Shown here: piece by piece, positions 37,401-49,922 of the stretch | Layout: each line of letters opens with the position of its first letter | How positions within the stretch are numbered: position 1 is the stretch's first letter | DNA from: Sinotaia quadrata | Taxonomy: Eukaryota > Mollusca > Gastropoda > Architaenioglossa > Viviparidae | Direction of reading: 5' to 3' | DNA length: 64,000 bases | Assembly: GCA_028829895.1 (NCBI GenBank) | Contig: CM054177.1 | Span: 50,100,164-50,164,163 of the forward strand | Program-made: the position numbers and the translations under genes | Notes under the pieces: model-generated | Told to the model about the DNA's origin: nothing | What the model saw: the letters and a program-made list of their open reading frames with translations, nothing else | Database searches by the model: none

Positions 37401-37654
37401 TTATATATGCATGTAATGATACCAGATGCTGTAGGACGTCGATTGTATTCACGTGGACTTTGCCCTTATCACTTAGATAATTTAGATATATAGTTTCACT
37501 GTTAAACATGATAAAGCTGTAGAATCTAAAATTGATTTCGTTTCAGATTTCGTGTCAAATACATATAAAAATCATTAGGTATTTGGAGATAAGAGAATGT
37601 CTGACAGTTAAAGTGAAATTAAATTTACTGTTTATTATGTGAGCAGTTAGATCA

Positions 37655-37830
37655 ACTGTCGTAATTTCAATGTCCCGTCTTAACTTAAATGATATATTAA
37701 GCTAGCTCGATCGTAATTTCAATGTCCCGTCTTAACTTAAATGACAACTTAAGCTAGCACGATCGTAATTTCAATGTCTCATCTTAACTTAAATGGTAAC
37801 TTAAGCTAGCACGATCGTAATTTAATAAGG
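37655..37830. repeat. 52-bp minisatellite, 3 copies
   Basis: The unit contains cgtaatttcaatgtcccgtc, ttaacttaaatgata and acttaagctagcacgat. The DNA 37831-38850 is AT-rich intron with nothing recognised. Confidence 0.88.
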
Positions 37831-38849
37831 GAAAGACTAGAAGGTTAAGAAACATTTTCAATATTTAATTTCAATGTCTCGCGAGTTTTCTAATATGCAA
37901 TATGGCTCAATATCTGATAGAACGTACGCACTCAGATTTGTAGAAATTAATATTTCGACATGTATTAGGAAGTGTGTATATAAAACTGATAACTAGAATT
38001 GGCACTGATTGATTACGTCTATGTATCTACGTTTATATGGCACGGCGTTGCATTCACTACGTCAAATGTCAACTCTTCTATTGACAGTGCGATGATACAC
38101 GGACTTTTGCAGTCTGTAACGGTATTCGTTAAGTCCTTTAACTAGCGTGTGTTCTACACAAATATTATCTCAGCTCAAGGACATTTTTTTGATTCCAAGG
38201 TTGCTGTTAGTGTTATCATTCCAGGCAACACGTTTTAACTAGAGATACATTTGTGCTCGATGCGTTGTCAAAGTTACACTTCTAAGAATGTTACTGTAGA
38301 ACTAGTCGGACCATCCGATATATTGAATTTCACATTCAAAGCTTGATTGAGATTGAACATATTCTTGAAAACTTCAGTTATAGATGCTGAGCTTTGTTTT
38401 TCCCAATTGCTTTTCACTGAGTGATATTAATCACTAATTCTTCAAATGCATCTATCACAAAACAAAGTGAAATAATAATAAGTATATATACAATATTAAA
38501 ATAAACCCAACCGTTATTAATACATACATAATTATCCATGCATTATTAAATTAGCATGACTGTTACTGATACATACAAACAACTTGTAAATTAAAATATT
38601 GGTAAAAAAAACCATGAAGATAAGCATGGATGGGGACCTACGAGACTTTGGCCAGTATGTAAAAATAATTGTGTACAATAACAGGAAAACAGTTATGTTA
38701 ATAATGAGGAGAAACTGATAAAATGAACATGATGGGTGTTAGGAGATGATCTAATGTTTATGAAACAGAACAAAAATGGGAACTAGCCACTGACGATGTC
38801 AGCAGACGTCTATGAATTGACAAGTTTGCTATGAATTGCATGTCCAAGA

Positions 38850-39435
38850 ACTATGTCATATGAGTTTCAAATGCAACAATACTACTATGTGAGATACAGG
38901 GCCCTGACCTCGCTAAATGAGCTAGAAAATCCAAGAACTTTGCTACGTGAGTTACAAGCCCACGAACTCCACTAAATGAGTTACAAAATCGAAGGACTTT
39001 GCTACATGAGATACAGGTCCACGCCCTCTACTATTTGAGTTACAAGGTCAAGAACTAAACTATGTGAGTTTAAGTTTTCGAACTCTACTATGTGTTGCAA
39101 GTACAAAGAATCTACTATGTGACTTGGAGTTCAAGAACTTTACTATGTGAGTTCCAGGTTCAAGAAACCTACTAAGTGAATTACAAATTCTATAATTCTA
39201 CTATGTGACTTACAAGTTTCATAATTCTGCTGTGAGTTACAAGTTTCAGAACTCTACAATGTGAGCTACAAGTTCTAAAACTCTACTAGGTGAGTTCAGT
39301 TCTAGAACTCTACTGAGTGAGTTACAAGTTTCAGAACTCTACTATGTGAGTTAAAAGTTGTAGAATTCTACTAAGTGAATTACATGTTTTAGAACTCCAC
39401 TATGTGAGTTACAAGTTCTAGAACTCTACTGAGTG
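38850..39435. repeat. Degenerate 28-30-bp minisatellite
   Basis: The core actctactatgtgagttaca, followed by agttctag, recurs about 20 times with heavy divergence. It is the oldest-looking array in the window. Confidence 0.8.
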
Positions 39436-39829
39436 ACTACCTTACTTGAGTGACTATCTTACTACCTTAGTCCACTCTACACAGAGTATAACAAAATATT
39501 GCCAAATGAAACATTCGCATACGACGTTCTGGACGGTTCTCCACTGAGTGCTTTGTGAGTGAATCAAAGATTCTGTAACAGTCGTGTAATGTACCTAGAA
39601 GGGGTACTTTGGACCGTCACCAACATAAAAAAAGACAGTGACCTGTTGCAAACCCTGTGATTGTGAACACATGCAATTGACAGCTGCCATCTTTGAAAAT
39701 GTTGTGTACATTGACTACAATTATCTATATCATAGATATCTATATCATATATATATATATGTTAATTTGACTCCTGATGTCTACGCTAGGGTAAAGTGAA
39801 TGAGTGTCTAGCGTTAATAAAAAAATGTT

Positions 39830-40235
39830 GTGAAGTGATGTAAATGTCAATGCCCTTTTAATTATATTCATATTTTGTATGTTTGATTGTTGATTTAATA
39901 AATTTATTGACCTTCTTGCACATATATTAAACCTTATGTTGGAGTAATAGTGGGTGGATGGAGGCTCGTTAAATATAAATAAAAGACGGATTTTTATTAC
40001 TCCTTTGGTAAGAAGCTTTAAACCTTCAGAACAATATGCGACAGTAAAACATATACTTATTACTGTATAAAAAGTAAAGTTTTACGACACCCTTATAATC
40101 CGCTAAATGAAAGAGAGGTCGGTCTTGTGGCAGAATTATTAACTATAAAGTAACATTCTCGATCACTTGTAATTAATTATGTGTTTTTAATTAATAAATA
40201 ATAACCATAACGTGTAAAGGGTGCCAAGAGAGGCG
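39830..40235 (+). repeat. 1.7-kb interspersed repeat: 3' fragment
   Basis: This aligns with the right ends of 6573-8300 and 58474-60066: gattgttgatttaataaatt, then the ggtggatgga...gctcgttaaatata motif, then the TTAATTAATAAT-rich end. It lies in the large gene 3 intron. Confidence 0.75.
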
Positions 40236-40244
40236 TCATACTTT

Positions 40245-40445
40245 TCATTAATTAATTAATCGTACAATAATAATGTTACGTCAATAAGTAGTCATACAAT
40301 AATAATGTTATTTACTACTCGTCAATAAGTAGTCGTACAATAATAATGTTACGTCAATAAGTAGTCGTACAATAATAATGTTACGTCAATAAGTAGTCGT
40401 ACAATAATAATGTTACGTCAATAAGTAGTCGTACAATAATAACCG
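40245..40445. repeat. 32-bp minisatellite, about 5 copies
   Basis: The unit is gttacgtcaataagtagtcg plus tacaataataat. Confidence 0.9.
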
Positions 40446-40673
40446 TAGGATAAACATACAAATAGCAAGTAGATGCTAGCTGTAGAAAAAATACTGTTAA
40501 AGCAATGACCATAGAGAAAAATATCTTTACTTAAAGACCGCTAGAACAAGACTTGAGTAGAACGAATGCTATGTACGCTAACTAGACATCAATAAGAACT
40601 AAACTTTGCTGAATTAGAGACAGTTAGTACAGGTTAGATTTTGAGCGAGTGCAGTAAGGACCTTGGCAGTCAC

Positions 40674-40825
40674 ACTCGAGTGACTCTTTAATAGTTGAAG
40701 ACGTTCTACTGCCTCTGAATAATGGACTGAGCGGCTCAGTCTGGGGGCCAGTGCAGATTCAGACGCCGATTCTAAAGCGTATTGCAGATCGTCGACAATA
40801 CCAAAGTCCTGGGCTTTAATAATTT
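40674..40825 (-). CDS. Gene 3 exon: helical module 4, second half
   Basis: The exon is 152 bp, with acceptor ttccag and donor TCGAGT|gtgact. That donor is chosen because it gives exactly the 152 bp and phase 0 of the other three copies. The peptide EIIKAQDFGIVDDLQYALES continues to LSRSVHYSEAVERLQLLKSH. The conserved Trp is replaced by His (VHY instead of WF or WY), making this the most diverged module. Confidence 0.8.
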
Positions 40826-41349
40826 CTGGAACAATTAGAATGTGACAGTTCGAACCAGTGTTTGTACGTTACGAGCTGACACAAAAAGAAATATGGGGAT
40901 TAAAAGAACGATATATATATAAGTAGATTGATAGTTAGATAGACTAGTGTTGATAGATAGATAGGTAGAAAGATTGATAGACTGATACATGCATACATAG
41001 GTGTGTAAGGTACTGTACAGGGAGGGAGAAGAGAGGAAAAGATGAGAGGATAACATATTAGAGTGGACAGGACTGAAATTGAGCAATACAGTAAGATTAT
41101 CAGATAACAGAACGGAATGGAGGAAGCTGGCTGTCAGGTCATCAATGGTGCTCCAACGGTCGGCAATACTAAGGGATAGACACAATTAGGTAGGTAGGTA
41201 GGTACGTACGTATGTAGATAGGTAAGTAGGTGGATTAAGAGACGGATAAACAAAAATATCGAAGAAGTGATATGTGAATAAATGGGATGGACGTTGAACA
41301 GGTGATTGTAATGCTATAAACAGTTGTACAATAATATGAATATTTGAAC

Positions 41350-41437
41350 CTTTGATGTAGAAAGCATTCAGTTTTTCTTTGATGTCTTGATTTTCATCCT
41401 TACTGAACGCTGTCTCAAGTCGCAGTTTCTTTTTTAC
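41350..41437 (-). CDS. Gene 3 exon: helical module 4, first half
   Basis: The exon is 88 bp (two codons shorter than its sisters), with acceptor tataacag, donor AAAG|gttcaa, and it ends in phase 1. The peptide is VKKKLRLETAFSKDENQDIK, then EKLNAFYIK. It has the same basic start and L-x-x-(F/L)-(Y/F) end as the other first-half exons. Confidence 0.78.
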
Positions 41438-42354
41438 CTGTATAAAACAAGCGAGATACAAAATGTATCATATATTTTCATTTATTCCTATAGTAGAAAT
41501 ACAAGTGTGGTTTGATTAAAATATGTCGACACGGATTACACGACAAGTTTAATGAGAATAAATATATAGTTGAATAGTGATACTAAGTATACTGAGAGAT
41601 TGACAGAATCAAAATAATGACTTTTGGTAATAAAAACTCACCTTACTCATTACCGACATGCACATCTCATAACAGATTTAAAAGGGGTTTCTATTCAGAA
41701 TTAGCATGAGAGAATTATTAATAGTATTACAGAGATGTCAACAGAAAATGAAAGTCAAACTTTGCTACATTACCACCAGAGTGACTAGTGTGCATTGGAT
41801 AATTAATGCATAGTAGTCTAGAGGTTAACAGAGAATACATCAAAATCCTTCGAAAGAAACTTCATAAATAAATTGTCTTTATTTATCGTTAAGCCATCGT
41901 TATTTGCATTAACAACTAATGAACTATTCCGATCCATTGAAAATACTACAACTAACTGATTTATTGATGCGGTAGATCCTTGTAAACAATAAAATTTAAA
42001 GTCAGCAACTCACTTCTCAACGGTTAAAGCGAATAGATTTCATAGATTTTAGGGTACCATTTATTTTTACGAAATATGCTTACTTGACATTATATTCTTG
42101 AATACATGTATATGTTTTGACAATCTTCTTTGATGAATGACGAAACAGTGATTGGAGGATTTAATTTAGTTTCTGTTGAATTTCTTCAAAGTTTTGTTTT
42201 CTCCATGGCTAGATGCACCAATACGTACAAATGCAAAACTCTATATTTCCTGGGATTAAGCATGAGAGTTAACGATAGAGTCATTGATTTCCGTAACAAT
42301 ACAGATTAACAAAAAAATCAATTATTGTTGAAAGTAACATTTAGAGGATCCGCA

Positions 42355-42500
42355 CAATACACTCACGAATAACCGCACAAAATACTCACGAATAACCACA
42401 CAATACACTCACGAATAACCGCACAAAACACTCACGAATAACCACACAAAAAACACTCACGAATAACCACACAATCACCCACGAATAACCACACAAAAAA
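42355..42500. repeat. About 24-bp minisatellite
   Basis: The unit is cactcacgaataaccacaca with variable adenine runs, about 6 copies. The intron around it (41438-42354) is AT-rich with no recognised feature. Confidence 0.85.
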
Positions 42501-42694
42501 TAATTTTTTCGATGACAATATATAACAAACATCTAAAACTCCATTAAGCAGAACTGCAATCTACATAGGAAAAACTTAAGCACTGTCCGTGTCGTGATAT
42601 GAAATACCCTTCTCACTCTCATATTAATTCCTTAAACTCATAACTGCGCTCGCAGATGTCAGTACAAAAAATGTCTCTTCTTTATCGTTTGCAG

Positions 42695-42872
42695 TGTAGT
42701 GGCTTTTATTGCACAGGGCCATGCCAGTCACTTGTACACGATTGCGTCATTTAATGAAGCCGTTCATTATTGTCACAAGTGGGGTTTAGTCGGTGTGAAG
42801 CCGGCTCGAGCTGAAGTTAGAGACACAAGGGGCGAAGTCGTTTTGGCCTGCTCCATTGTATCTCCAAGATAA
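42695..42872 (+). CDS. Unidentified coding-like terminal exon in a gene 3 intron
   Basis: A good acceptor (tctttatcgtttgcag) is followed by an open frame of 58 residues ending in TAA. It starts VVAFIAQGHASHLYTIASF and includes HYCHKWGLVGVKPARAE and VRDTRGEVVLACSIVSPR. Composition and codon use look protein-like, and the GC content is clearly above the flanking intron. I do not recognise the family, and no upstream exon was found. It could be a gene nested on the opposite strand to gene 3, or the remains of a mobile or retrocopied gene. Confidence 0.4.
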
Positions 42873-43735
42873 ACTCGTGTGACATGTGCCAGTAATACGT
42901 CGTGTCAAGTTGTTACATAGACACACAATGACATACACCATAGATATTTGGGTGGGGCCCAGTTTTATTATATAATGCAAAGGAACGTTTAATTGGCTGT
43001 GTAGGCTGTGAGCGAGTATCATGTGAATAAACGGACGAACTGACGAACGGTAAAAAACAACATAAATACAAATTCTTTTGCCCCTCTCTAAAACTATGAA
43101 TAACAAGGTTGCTGAGGGTGATTTAAATCAGGTTGTTTATTTCCTGATTTAAAGGGGCACTACTCTTTCAGTGATTAGTCAAACATTCAACTTTCCAATG
43201 GCATGCACTCTGTGGGAATTAAAGGGAAAATGATGAAATTCAAATTGTAAAATAAAAGTTAATTACACAATTCTTATGCGGTAAATAGCACTACCTTCAA
43301 CAATAATTCATATACAAATTAGCATGAATTATAACATTAACTTATAGTTCATATTTCACAAACAATACAATAGCAATGGATATAAACAAGAATAAATTCA
43401 ATATTCTTATTCTCAAGAGTTCTAGATGCATGTTTGCCTTGCTATTAATAACTCACTTAGTAATGTCAGAGTTCCAAGAAGGATGACGTAATCTCACACG
43501 TCACTCACAAGGGTACATGAAGTGAAGATATGACGCAATGGCTGCGTCACCTGGTAATGAAGACCTGCAGGAGTCTAGGCACTACCCTCAGATTCTGTCT
43601 CAAGGGGCAAAAATATGCGGCTCTGTTGACATGTCGCCAACCTCGATAATTGTCGTTCTTGATCGGTTGCCGTCTTGATGGAAAAACTCAACAACGTTGA
43701 ATATTATCAGATGAATCGTCCAGTGGGATGTGTCA

Positions 43736-43990
43736 TGACGTACTATCGAGTTTAGAAATCCTCGTGTCCTGTGTAAAGAAAATGTAGGTGCTATCCCCTT
43801 GACCGTAGTATATGAAGTCAAACAAGCTCAGACGATGGGGTGTGTGTGTGTGGGGGGCAATAATGGCCTCTCGTGTCGTTAACTGTATATAACCAACGTT
43901 GCGTGCATAAGCTGCCTTGAAAACGAACACTCCCACTTTGCCAAAAAAATATATTGAAGTAATTTTGCCTCGTCACATCAACGTTTGGCA
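43736..43990 (-). CDS. Unidentified coding-like segment in a gene 3 intron
   Basis: On the minus strand a frame reads VGVFVFKAAYARNVGYIQLT, then REAIIAPHTHTPHRLSLFDF, and ends ...DTRISKLDSTS plus TGA. The composition is globular-protein-like and the GC content exceeds the flanks. The family is not recognised. It could extend into the TIHLIIFNVVEFF-type frame at 43600-43735 only across a frameshift. It could be a decayed retrocopy, or part of the same foreign insert as the candidate exon at 42695-42872, though that lies on the opposite strand. Confidence 0.3.
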
Positions 43991-44706
43991 GCAGACGGTT
44001 ATGAAATCTCTGTACATGAGAATTTCATACATATGAAGTGAGTAGTCTTCACATAAATTCACGTTTCCAGCATAAGTGTAAAAATATTCCTTCCTCCATT
44101 ATATACTTCCTAAAAGTTTCCTCAAACTTCTAGAAGTTTTTATGTCTTGTGACATAATTTGTCCTTGCACGCCCATTTTATCTCGTGCAGTTCGCTCTTT
44201 ATCGGCAACTCTACTATGCATTGGCTTTATTTCTCGTCAACAATATGTGATCAGTCATGCGTGATTACTCTAATTCACTCAATATATATTTCTCTTAAAA
44301 AAATGTATATATATTTAACATGAAATGATAACACACACTGTGTCTACAACGTCTGTCTAACTAAAGAAACTTAAGTGAACTATTCCTGGATTTACATAAC
44401 ATACAATGCATAATAACAAAACTTGGGTTACTTCCCCTAGTCTTGTTAGCAGTTTTTTTATTTGTGAAACAAAATACAATTTTTGAGTCCGTAATTTCCT
44501 GTGACAATTATAATGACCTATAATTATAGGTCAGGTTCTAACAGTCTGATAGAGCTCTTTAATCACATGACTAATTTACCATTAAAGACTTTCTCTGACG
44601 CTTGCTTTTCTGTGCTCAACAGACAACAGACAATTATTTATGAAGTTTCTTTTGAAGGATTTTGATGTATTCTCTGTTAATCTCTAATGTGTAATGAAAC
44701 GTGCGG

Positions 44707-44707
<1 letters not shown>

Positions 44708-44778
<71 letters not shown>

Positions 44779-44832
44779 TTGTCTATTTGTCTATCTATCT
44801 ATCTATCTATTTGTCTATCTATCTATCTATAT
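44708..44832. repeat. (CTAT)n microsatellite
   Basis: A CTAT array with TTGT variants, 124 bp before the end of the next gene 3 exon in + coordinates. Confidence 0.97.
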
Positions 44833-44955
44833 TATATATATGTCAATTCAAAGTAAAGATTTTATGATTGTTATTTAAATACAGTGTGTTATAAAAGTGT
44901 ACACGTTGTGTCGTACTGGGTACTGGGTACAAGTATTTCAGAAATGAAAACTTAC

Positions 44956-45107
44956 TGAATACTGACGCCGTAACTCTCGTAGACGCTGTCTGGCCTGGCA
45001 GTACCACGGAGTCTGGTACATAAAATACAAGACGTTGGAATTTCTCGCAAGTGCAAATAATTCCTCCAGATCTTTTCTGTCATCGTATTCTAGGGACTGG
45101 AGAAATT
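44956..45107 (-). CDS. Gene 3 exon: helical module 3, second half
   Basis: The exon is 152 bp, with acceptor tttgtctag, donor TTCA|gtaagt, and runs from phase 1 to phase 0. The peptide EFLQSLEYDDRKDLEELFAL continues to YQTPWYCQARQRLRELRRQ. It is a clean example of the module: EF start, DLEEL helix, and W-Y plus Arg-rich closing helix. Confidence 0.87.
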
Positions 45108-45190
45108 CTAGACAAAAGTGAAATAAAAGAACAGAAGAAAGTTTTGTCATCTTAACTGTAGGTATTTTATTATGGAGAAAAGCACACAAA

Positions 45191-45192
<2 letters not shown>

Positions 45193-45272
<80 letters not shown>
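45193..45272. repeat. (CT)n microsatellite
   Basis: A pure CT array ((GA)n on the gene 3 strand), 85 bp upstream of the module 3 second-half exon. A short (AC)n run lies at 45408-45440; the rest to 46052 is AT-rich intron. Confidence 0.97.
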
Positions 45273-45274
<2 letters not shown>

Positions 45275-45404
45275 TATCCACATGTCTGCATATCTTTCAC
45301 TTATCTATAAAAATGTATTTGTGTTAAATAAGTTGCATTGAATACTAAATTTTGCACACGCACACATGCCTGCATGTAAATGTACTCACATACAACTACT
45401 CAAT

Positions 45405-45441
<37 letters not shown>

Positions 45442-46052
45442 TTATTGTATATACAAAAACTTTTATTTAACTTCACGCATAAGAGGAATAACAATATAAG
45501 CTATTGCACTGGCGGGTTCAATATATAACAGCATGAAACAACTAACATAAAATATTGGCGGGGTTCAATTATTAGTTAATTATTACATCACGTAATTTAT
45601 CGTCAATTATTAGTTAAATTATTACATCACGTAAATCATCGTTAAATATTAGTTAAACTATTATATGATTAAATATTATTTAAATTATTACATCATTAAG
45701 CGAGAGTCACGTATTCAGATCAGATATTAATGAAATTATTACATCGTTGGACATTAGCTAATTTATAACATAGTTAATTATCATATTAATATTAATATTA
45801 GTTAATGATCAAGTGAAAATTTTGTATAATAGTCAAGATATTGCATCATCATATTTTAGTGATGTTCAAACATTATTAGAAGAAAGTCAAAACAAAAAGT
45901 CGTCGAATTTATTTAACATTAATGCAATATTACATCTTAGTGCATATATGAAGGTCCATTTAAAACAAATTTAGAGAATAATGATACTTTAAAAAATATA
46001 TTAGATGCAAGATATTAAATCAAAACAGTTAACAATATTTTATGAATTTTAC

Positions 46053-46146
46053 CTTGATGGTAAAGTTTCATTAGCCTGTGATGATTTGCAAGTTTGGAAC
46101 TTTTATTTCTCATGATTTTCCTTTCAATTCGCCATTTATTCTCTCT
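46053..46146 (-). CDS. Gene 3 exon: helical module 3, first half
   Basis: The exon is 94 bp, with acceptor tcttattag, donor CAAG|gtaaaa, and phase 0 to 1. The peptide RENKWRIERKIMRNKSSKLA leads to NHHRLMKLYHQ. It is strongly basic and has the same (L/M)-x-x-L-Y-x end as module 1 (LLQLYQR). Confidence 0.8.
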
Positions 46147-46693
46147 CTAATAAGAGAATAAGAAAGAGAAAGTTTGTTAGACAAAACGACACCACCGCCA
46201 AATACGCTTTCTTACTCTATTTGTGTAAAGAAATAAAGAAGAGTAACAGGTTTTCTTGGTATAAATTATTGTCTGCTTTTAATAACTTTAAAATTAACTT
46301 GGAAAATTATCTGTGTCTGATTAAAGTTCCCTGCCTCCTCCCCCGACCATTTTATAATGTGATTTAGATAATGTAATTGTTATGTGATGAAGGCAATAGA
46401 GTTGTTTTGTAATGTAGAGAATATATTTGAACAAGGTAGTGGAAATAAGAGTTTTAATAGATGTAGGGATTATTTCTGATATTTTCGTAGAATACACATT
46501 TCTTTCTAGAGTTAGGGTATGTACAATATAGGATATGGGGAATATACTTGGACAGACTAGAAAAACATGCCAGTGGAATGAACTAGTGCGTAAAGTATAG
46601 AATATGTAATTTATGAAATTCACTAGGTCTTCATTTGTAGTGAGATGTTAATAAATACATTTTAACTGAAATTTATCAAAGACTTCATCTTAC

Positions 46694-46845
46694 AAAACGC
46701 TGGCGTTGAAGTTGTCGAAGGCACATCTGGGCTTCCGTGAACCAAACTGCTTGTTGAATGTCGTCCGCGATGCAAGATACTTTCGTTAAAGCAATCAGTT
46801 CTTCCAGGAATTCAAGGTCTTGTAGGTCTATAGCGCGCTTAAATT
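46694..46845 (-). CDS. Gene 3 exon: helical module 2, second half
   Basis: The exon is 152 bp, with acceptor ttcgttag and donor TTTT|gtaaga, and phase 1 to 0. The peptide EFKRAIDLQDLEFLEELIAL continues to QQAVWFTEAQMCLRQLQRQ. It is clearly homologous to modules 1 and 3. Confidence 0.85.
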
Positions 46846-46955
46846 CTAACGAAATTCAATTTTAACATGTTAATTAACTCATTTTGTTTGCAGTGTTGCT
46901 TTTATGTTAACTTTACCACAGACCTAGAGATGTATTATTATCTATACATATACTG

Positions 46956-47290
<335 letters not shown>

Positions 47291-48389
47291 TTATCTATCT
47301 TAGATTGAAATCTGACTGAGGAAAGTTATATAGAAATATATAATTTATATTATTTCTTTTATTACTATTCCATTTGCATTGTTATTTCTTTTTATGTATT
47401 TAGATTTCTTTCTGTATTTCCCATTTGGTTATGCTATGCTTAATTTCGTTTACTGTTTAAGTACGCTATTTTAAAGGCAGTGTGATTGTGTGTGTGTGTG
47501 TGTTTCTGCACGCACGCACGCACGTGTGTTTTCTTTGCAGTTATTTCCAACATTATTGCTCTTCGAATTGAACAGTCCGAAAAATATTACTTGCTTACTT
47601 TGCTGTGTATCTGATCGCCCACGCATGCTGTGATTGAAACTGCAAATTGTCAGAATTGTTATCAACTGGTACATGGGATCTTTAGTGCAACAGATTGGTG
47701 GCTGATGTCTGATGCCAGGACGCCATTCTCTGGAAGTGATGTGCTAGTACCATTAATCCTCTTGATGAGTGGCATCATACACCCTTAGTGGAATGTTGTG
47801 TCACATCAAACATACCTGAGTTCCGGCTGGCAATCTGAACACCAGATCTTCTCAGGGATTAAACATACTGTAAACTGGCAGCCATGGATCAACAAACAAC
47901 GTCTTAATTCATAATCGGATTGGAAGTCAAAGAGTATAAATGCCCCAGTCCAGTATCATAATAGATCTCTGGAAGTGATGTGCAGGCTACTCTCAAGTGG
48001 CCTGACAGAATTTCATTTGGCACTGATGAATCTTCCACTCTGAATTAGTCAGACGTTTGTTATAACTATGTACATTGTCACTGTGTCGGTGTCAAGAGTT
48101 TATTTGTGACTTTGTAATAACCACTAATGAAGGAACTTTAATTTTGAGTACACGAATCCTGCTCTATGAAGAAAACTGTCCACCTAAGTAACTTTGTCAA
48201 TCTTTGGGATTGGGGGCGGAGCCAATGATTTTGTTGAAGGAAGGAATGATACTATAGGAAGATATTTTCTCCTTAGATGAGAAAGCTAACTACAATCCTG
48301 ATTTTTTGTTAATTTCATATTTGTTTTTATAAATAAAATATAAATAATTGTTACACTGGTAGGTTCTGCGAGGCTAAGCCACCAACTAT

Positions 48390-48396
48390 GTGTGTG

Positions 48397-48494
<98 letters not shown>

Positions 48495-48506
48495 TGTGTG
48501 TGTGTT
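48390..48506. repeat. (TA)n-(TG)n microsatellite
   Basis: A short TATA run followed by about 45 TG dinucleotides. Confidence 0.97.
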
Positions 48507-48706
48507 AATATTTAGAGTGGGAGAGTGGGAGGACAAGGGACAAACAGAAAGAGAAAAATAGGCAGACAGATGAATGGTTTTCATTAAATGTAATTTCTAA
48601 AATGCAAAGTTCCTTATCAGTAAGAGCTTGCTAATTAATGACTTCATTTCACTCAGTCAGTGTTTAGTTACATAGGCAAAGTTAATGTTTAGTATCAATT
48701 TCTTAC

Positions 48707-48800
48707 CTAAACGAAAAAGATCCAATAACTTTTGGCGATTTTCCTGCTTTGATCCCGCGTCCTGCTTTATAGCTTCCTCAATTTCTGTAATCTTCTTTTT
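48707..48800 (-). CDS. Gene 3 exon: helical module 2, first half
   Basis: The exon is 94 bp, with acceptor tgtattcag, donor TTAG|gtaaga, and phase 0 to 1. The peptide KKKITEIEEAIKQDAGSKQE continues NRQKLLDLFRL. It is a charged amphipathic helix pair like the other first-half exons. Short (GAT)n and (TAC)n runs at 48823-48935 lie just upstream on its strand. Confidence 0.85.
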
Positions 48801-48935
48801 CTGAATACATAATGATTTGAACAATGATGATGATGATGATTTAATAAAAACAAACGCGATATAAGAACAACAAATCATCAAGAACATGAAGAGTAATATC
48901 ACTACTACTACTACTACTACTACTTCTACTAATAC

Positions 48936-49870
48936 TAATGGACTACATCTGGAATAAAAACAAAGATGACCCACTGATAGAAGGAATACAAATGAGTGGA
49001 TTTTACCAACCTCCACAAACAGACGGAGAAGAAAAATGGAAGGAAACGATCAAGCAGGTTTCAGCAAATACTTGGAGCCAAATACCTCTCCATGGCCACT
49101 ATGCACGACAAGCTGATGAAACATCGACAAAACAATCAACATCAGATGGATGAAAGAGGCAATTTGAAAGCAGAAACCTGAACACTTATAACAGCTGTGC
49201 AAGACCAAAACCCGAAATAACACAAAATAAAAATCATGAAAATCTTAAATGATTCCAAATATAGACTCTGAAAACGTAAGCATGAAACAACAGAACATAC
49301 TATCTGGATGTCATTTTCTAGCTGGAACAGAAAACACCAAAAAACACAACGAAGTGGCAAAACCCATGCCTAGAAATGTATGTGAGAACTATGAAGTAAA
49401 AATACTAGAAAGAGAATGAATAAATCATCCAGACCCAGTCACGGAGACAGAAGTTAAAATACCGTGTGACCTCAAGATAAGAACTGATCGAGTCATTCAT
49501 GCGCGAATAGGTCTAACAGAACAGCAGCAACCATTGATGTCGCTGTTCTAAGTGATAGAAACGTAAACACAAAAGAAAGAGAAAAAATAGAAAAATGCCA
49601 AGATCTCAAATTAGAAATCCAGAGACTGGAATGTAAAAGCGTAGGTAGTACTAGTAATGATGGACACCTTGTTAAACATAACATCTCTGATTTGGAAGGC
49701 TATCTGAATATAGTACCTGAAAACACAAACTCGCCCCACTGCTAAACGCGACGCTCCTCGGAAGAGCCCACATCCTCCGCAAAACCTTGGATCTCCCAGA
49801 ATCTTGATACCGATTCATGGGTCTTGGCTCATAACCGACAGTCAACAGAAGTCGTGAAAAGGGCTATCTA

Positions 49871-49875
<5 letters not shown>
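48936..49875 (+). mobile_element. Relic of non-LTR retrotransposon, 3' end of ORF2 (copy 2)
   Basis: This is the longest of three copies. It begins tggactacatctggaataaa, includes a WSQIPLHGHYARQADE-like segment and the Cys-motif region, and extends through the 3' part (cttggatctcccagaatctt) to a (GAT)n tail at ~49868-49920. Stops and frameshifts throughout show that it is inactive. It lies antisense to gene 3 within an intron. Confidence 0.72.

Positions 49876-49879
<4 letters not shown>

Positions 49880-49922
<43 letters not shown>

Noticed and set aside
40622..40673. Extension of module 4's exon to an in-frame stop after TCTNCL-like sequence, making it a terminal exon
   Set aside because: Using the gtgact donor gives exactly 152 bp and phase 0 like the sister exons and joins in frame to the stalk-like exons, giving a 1000-codon chain.
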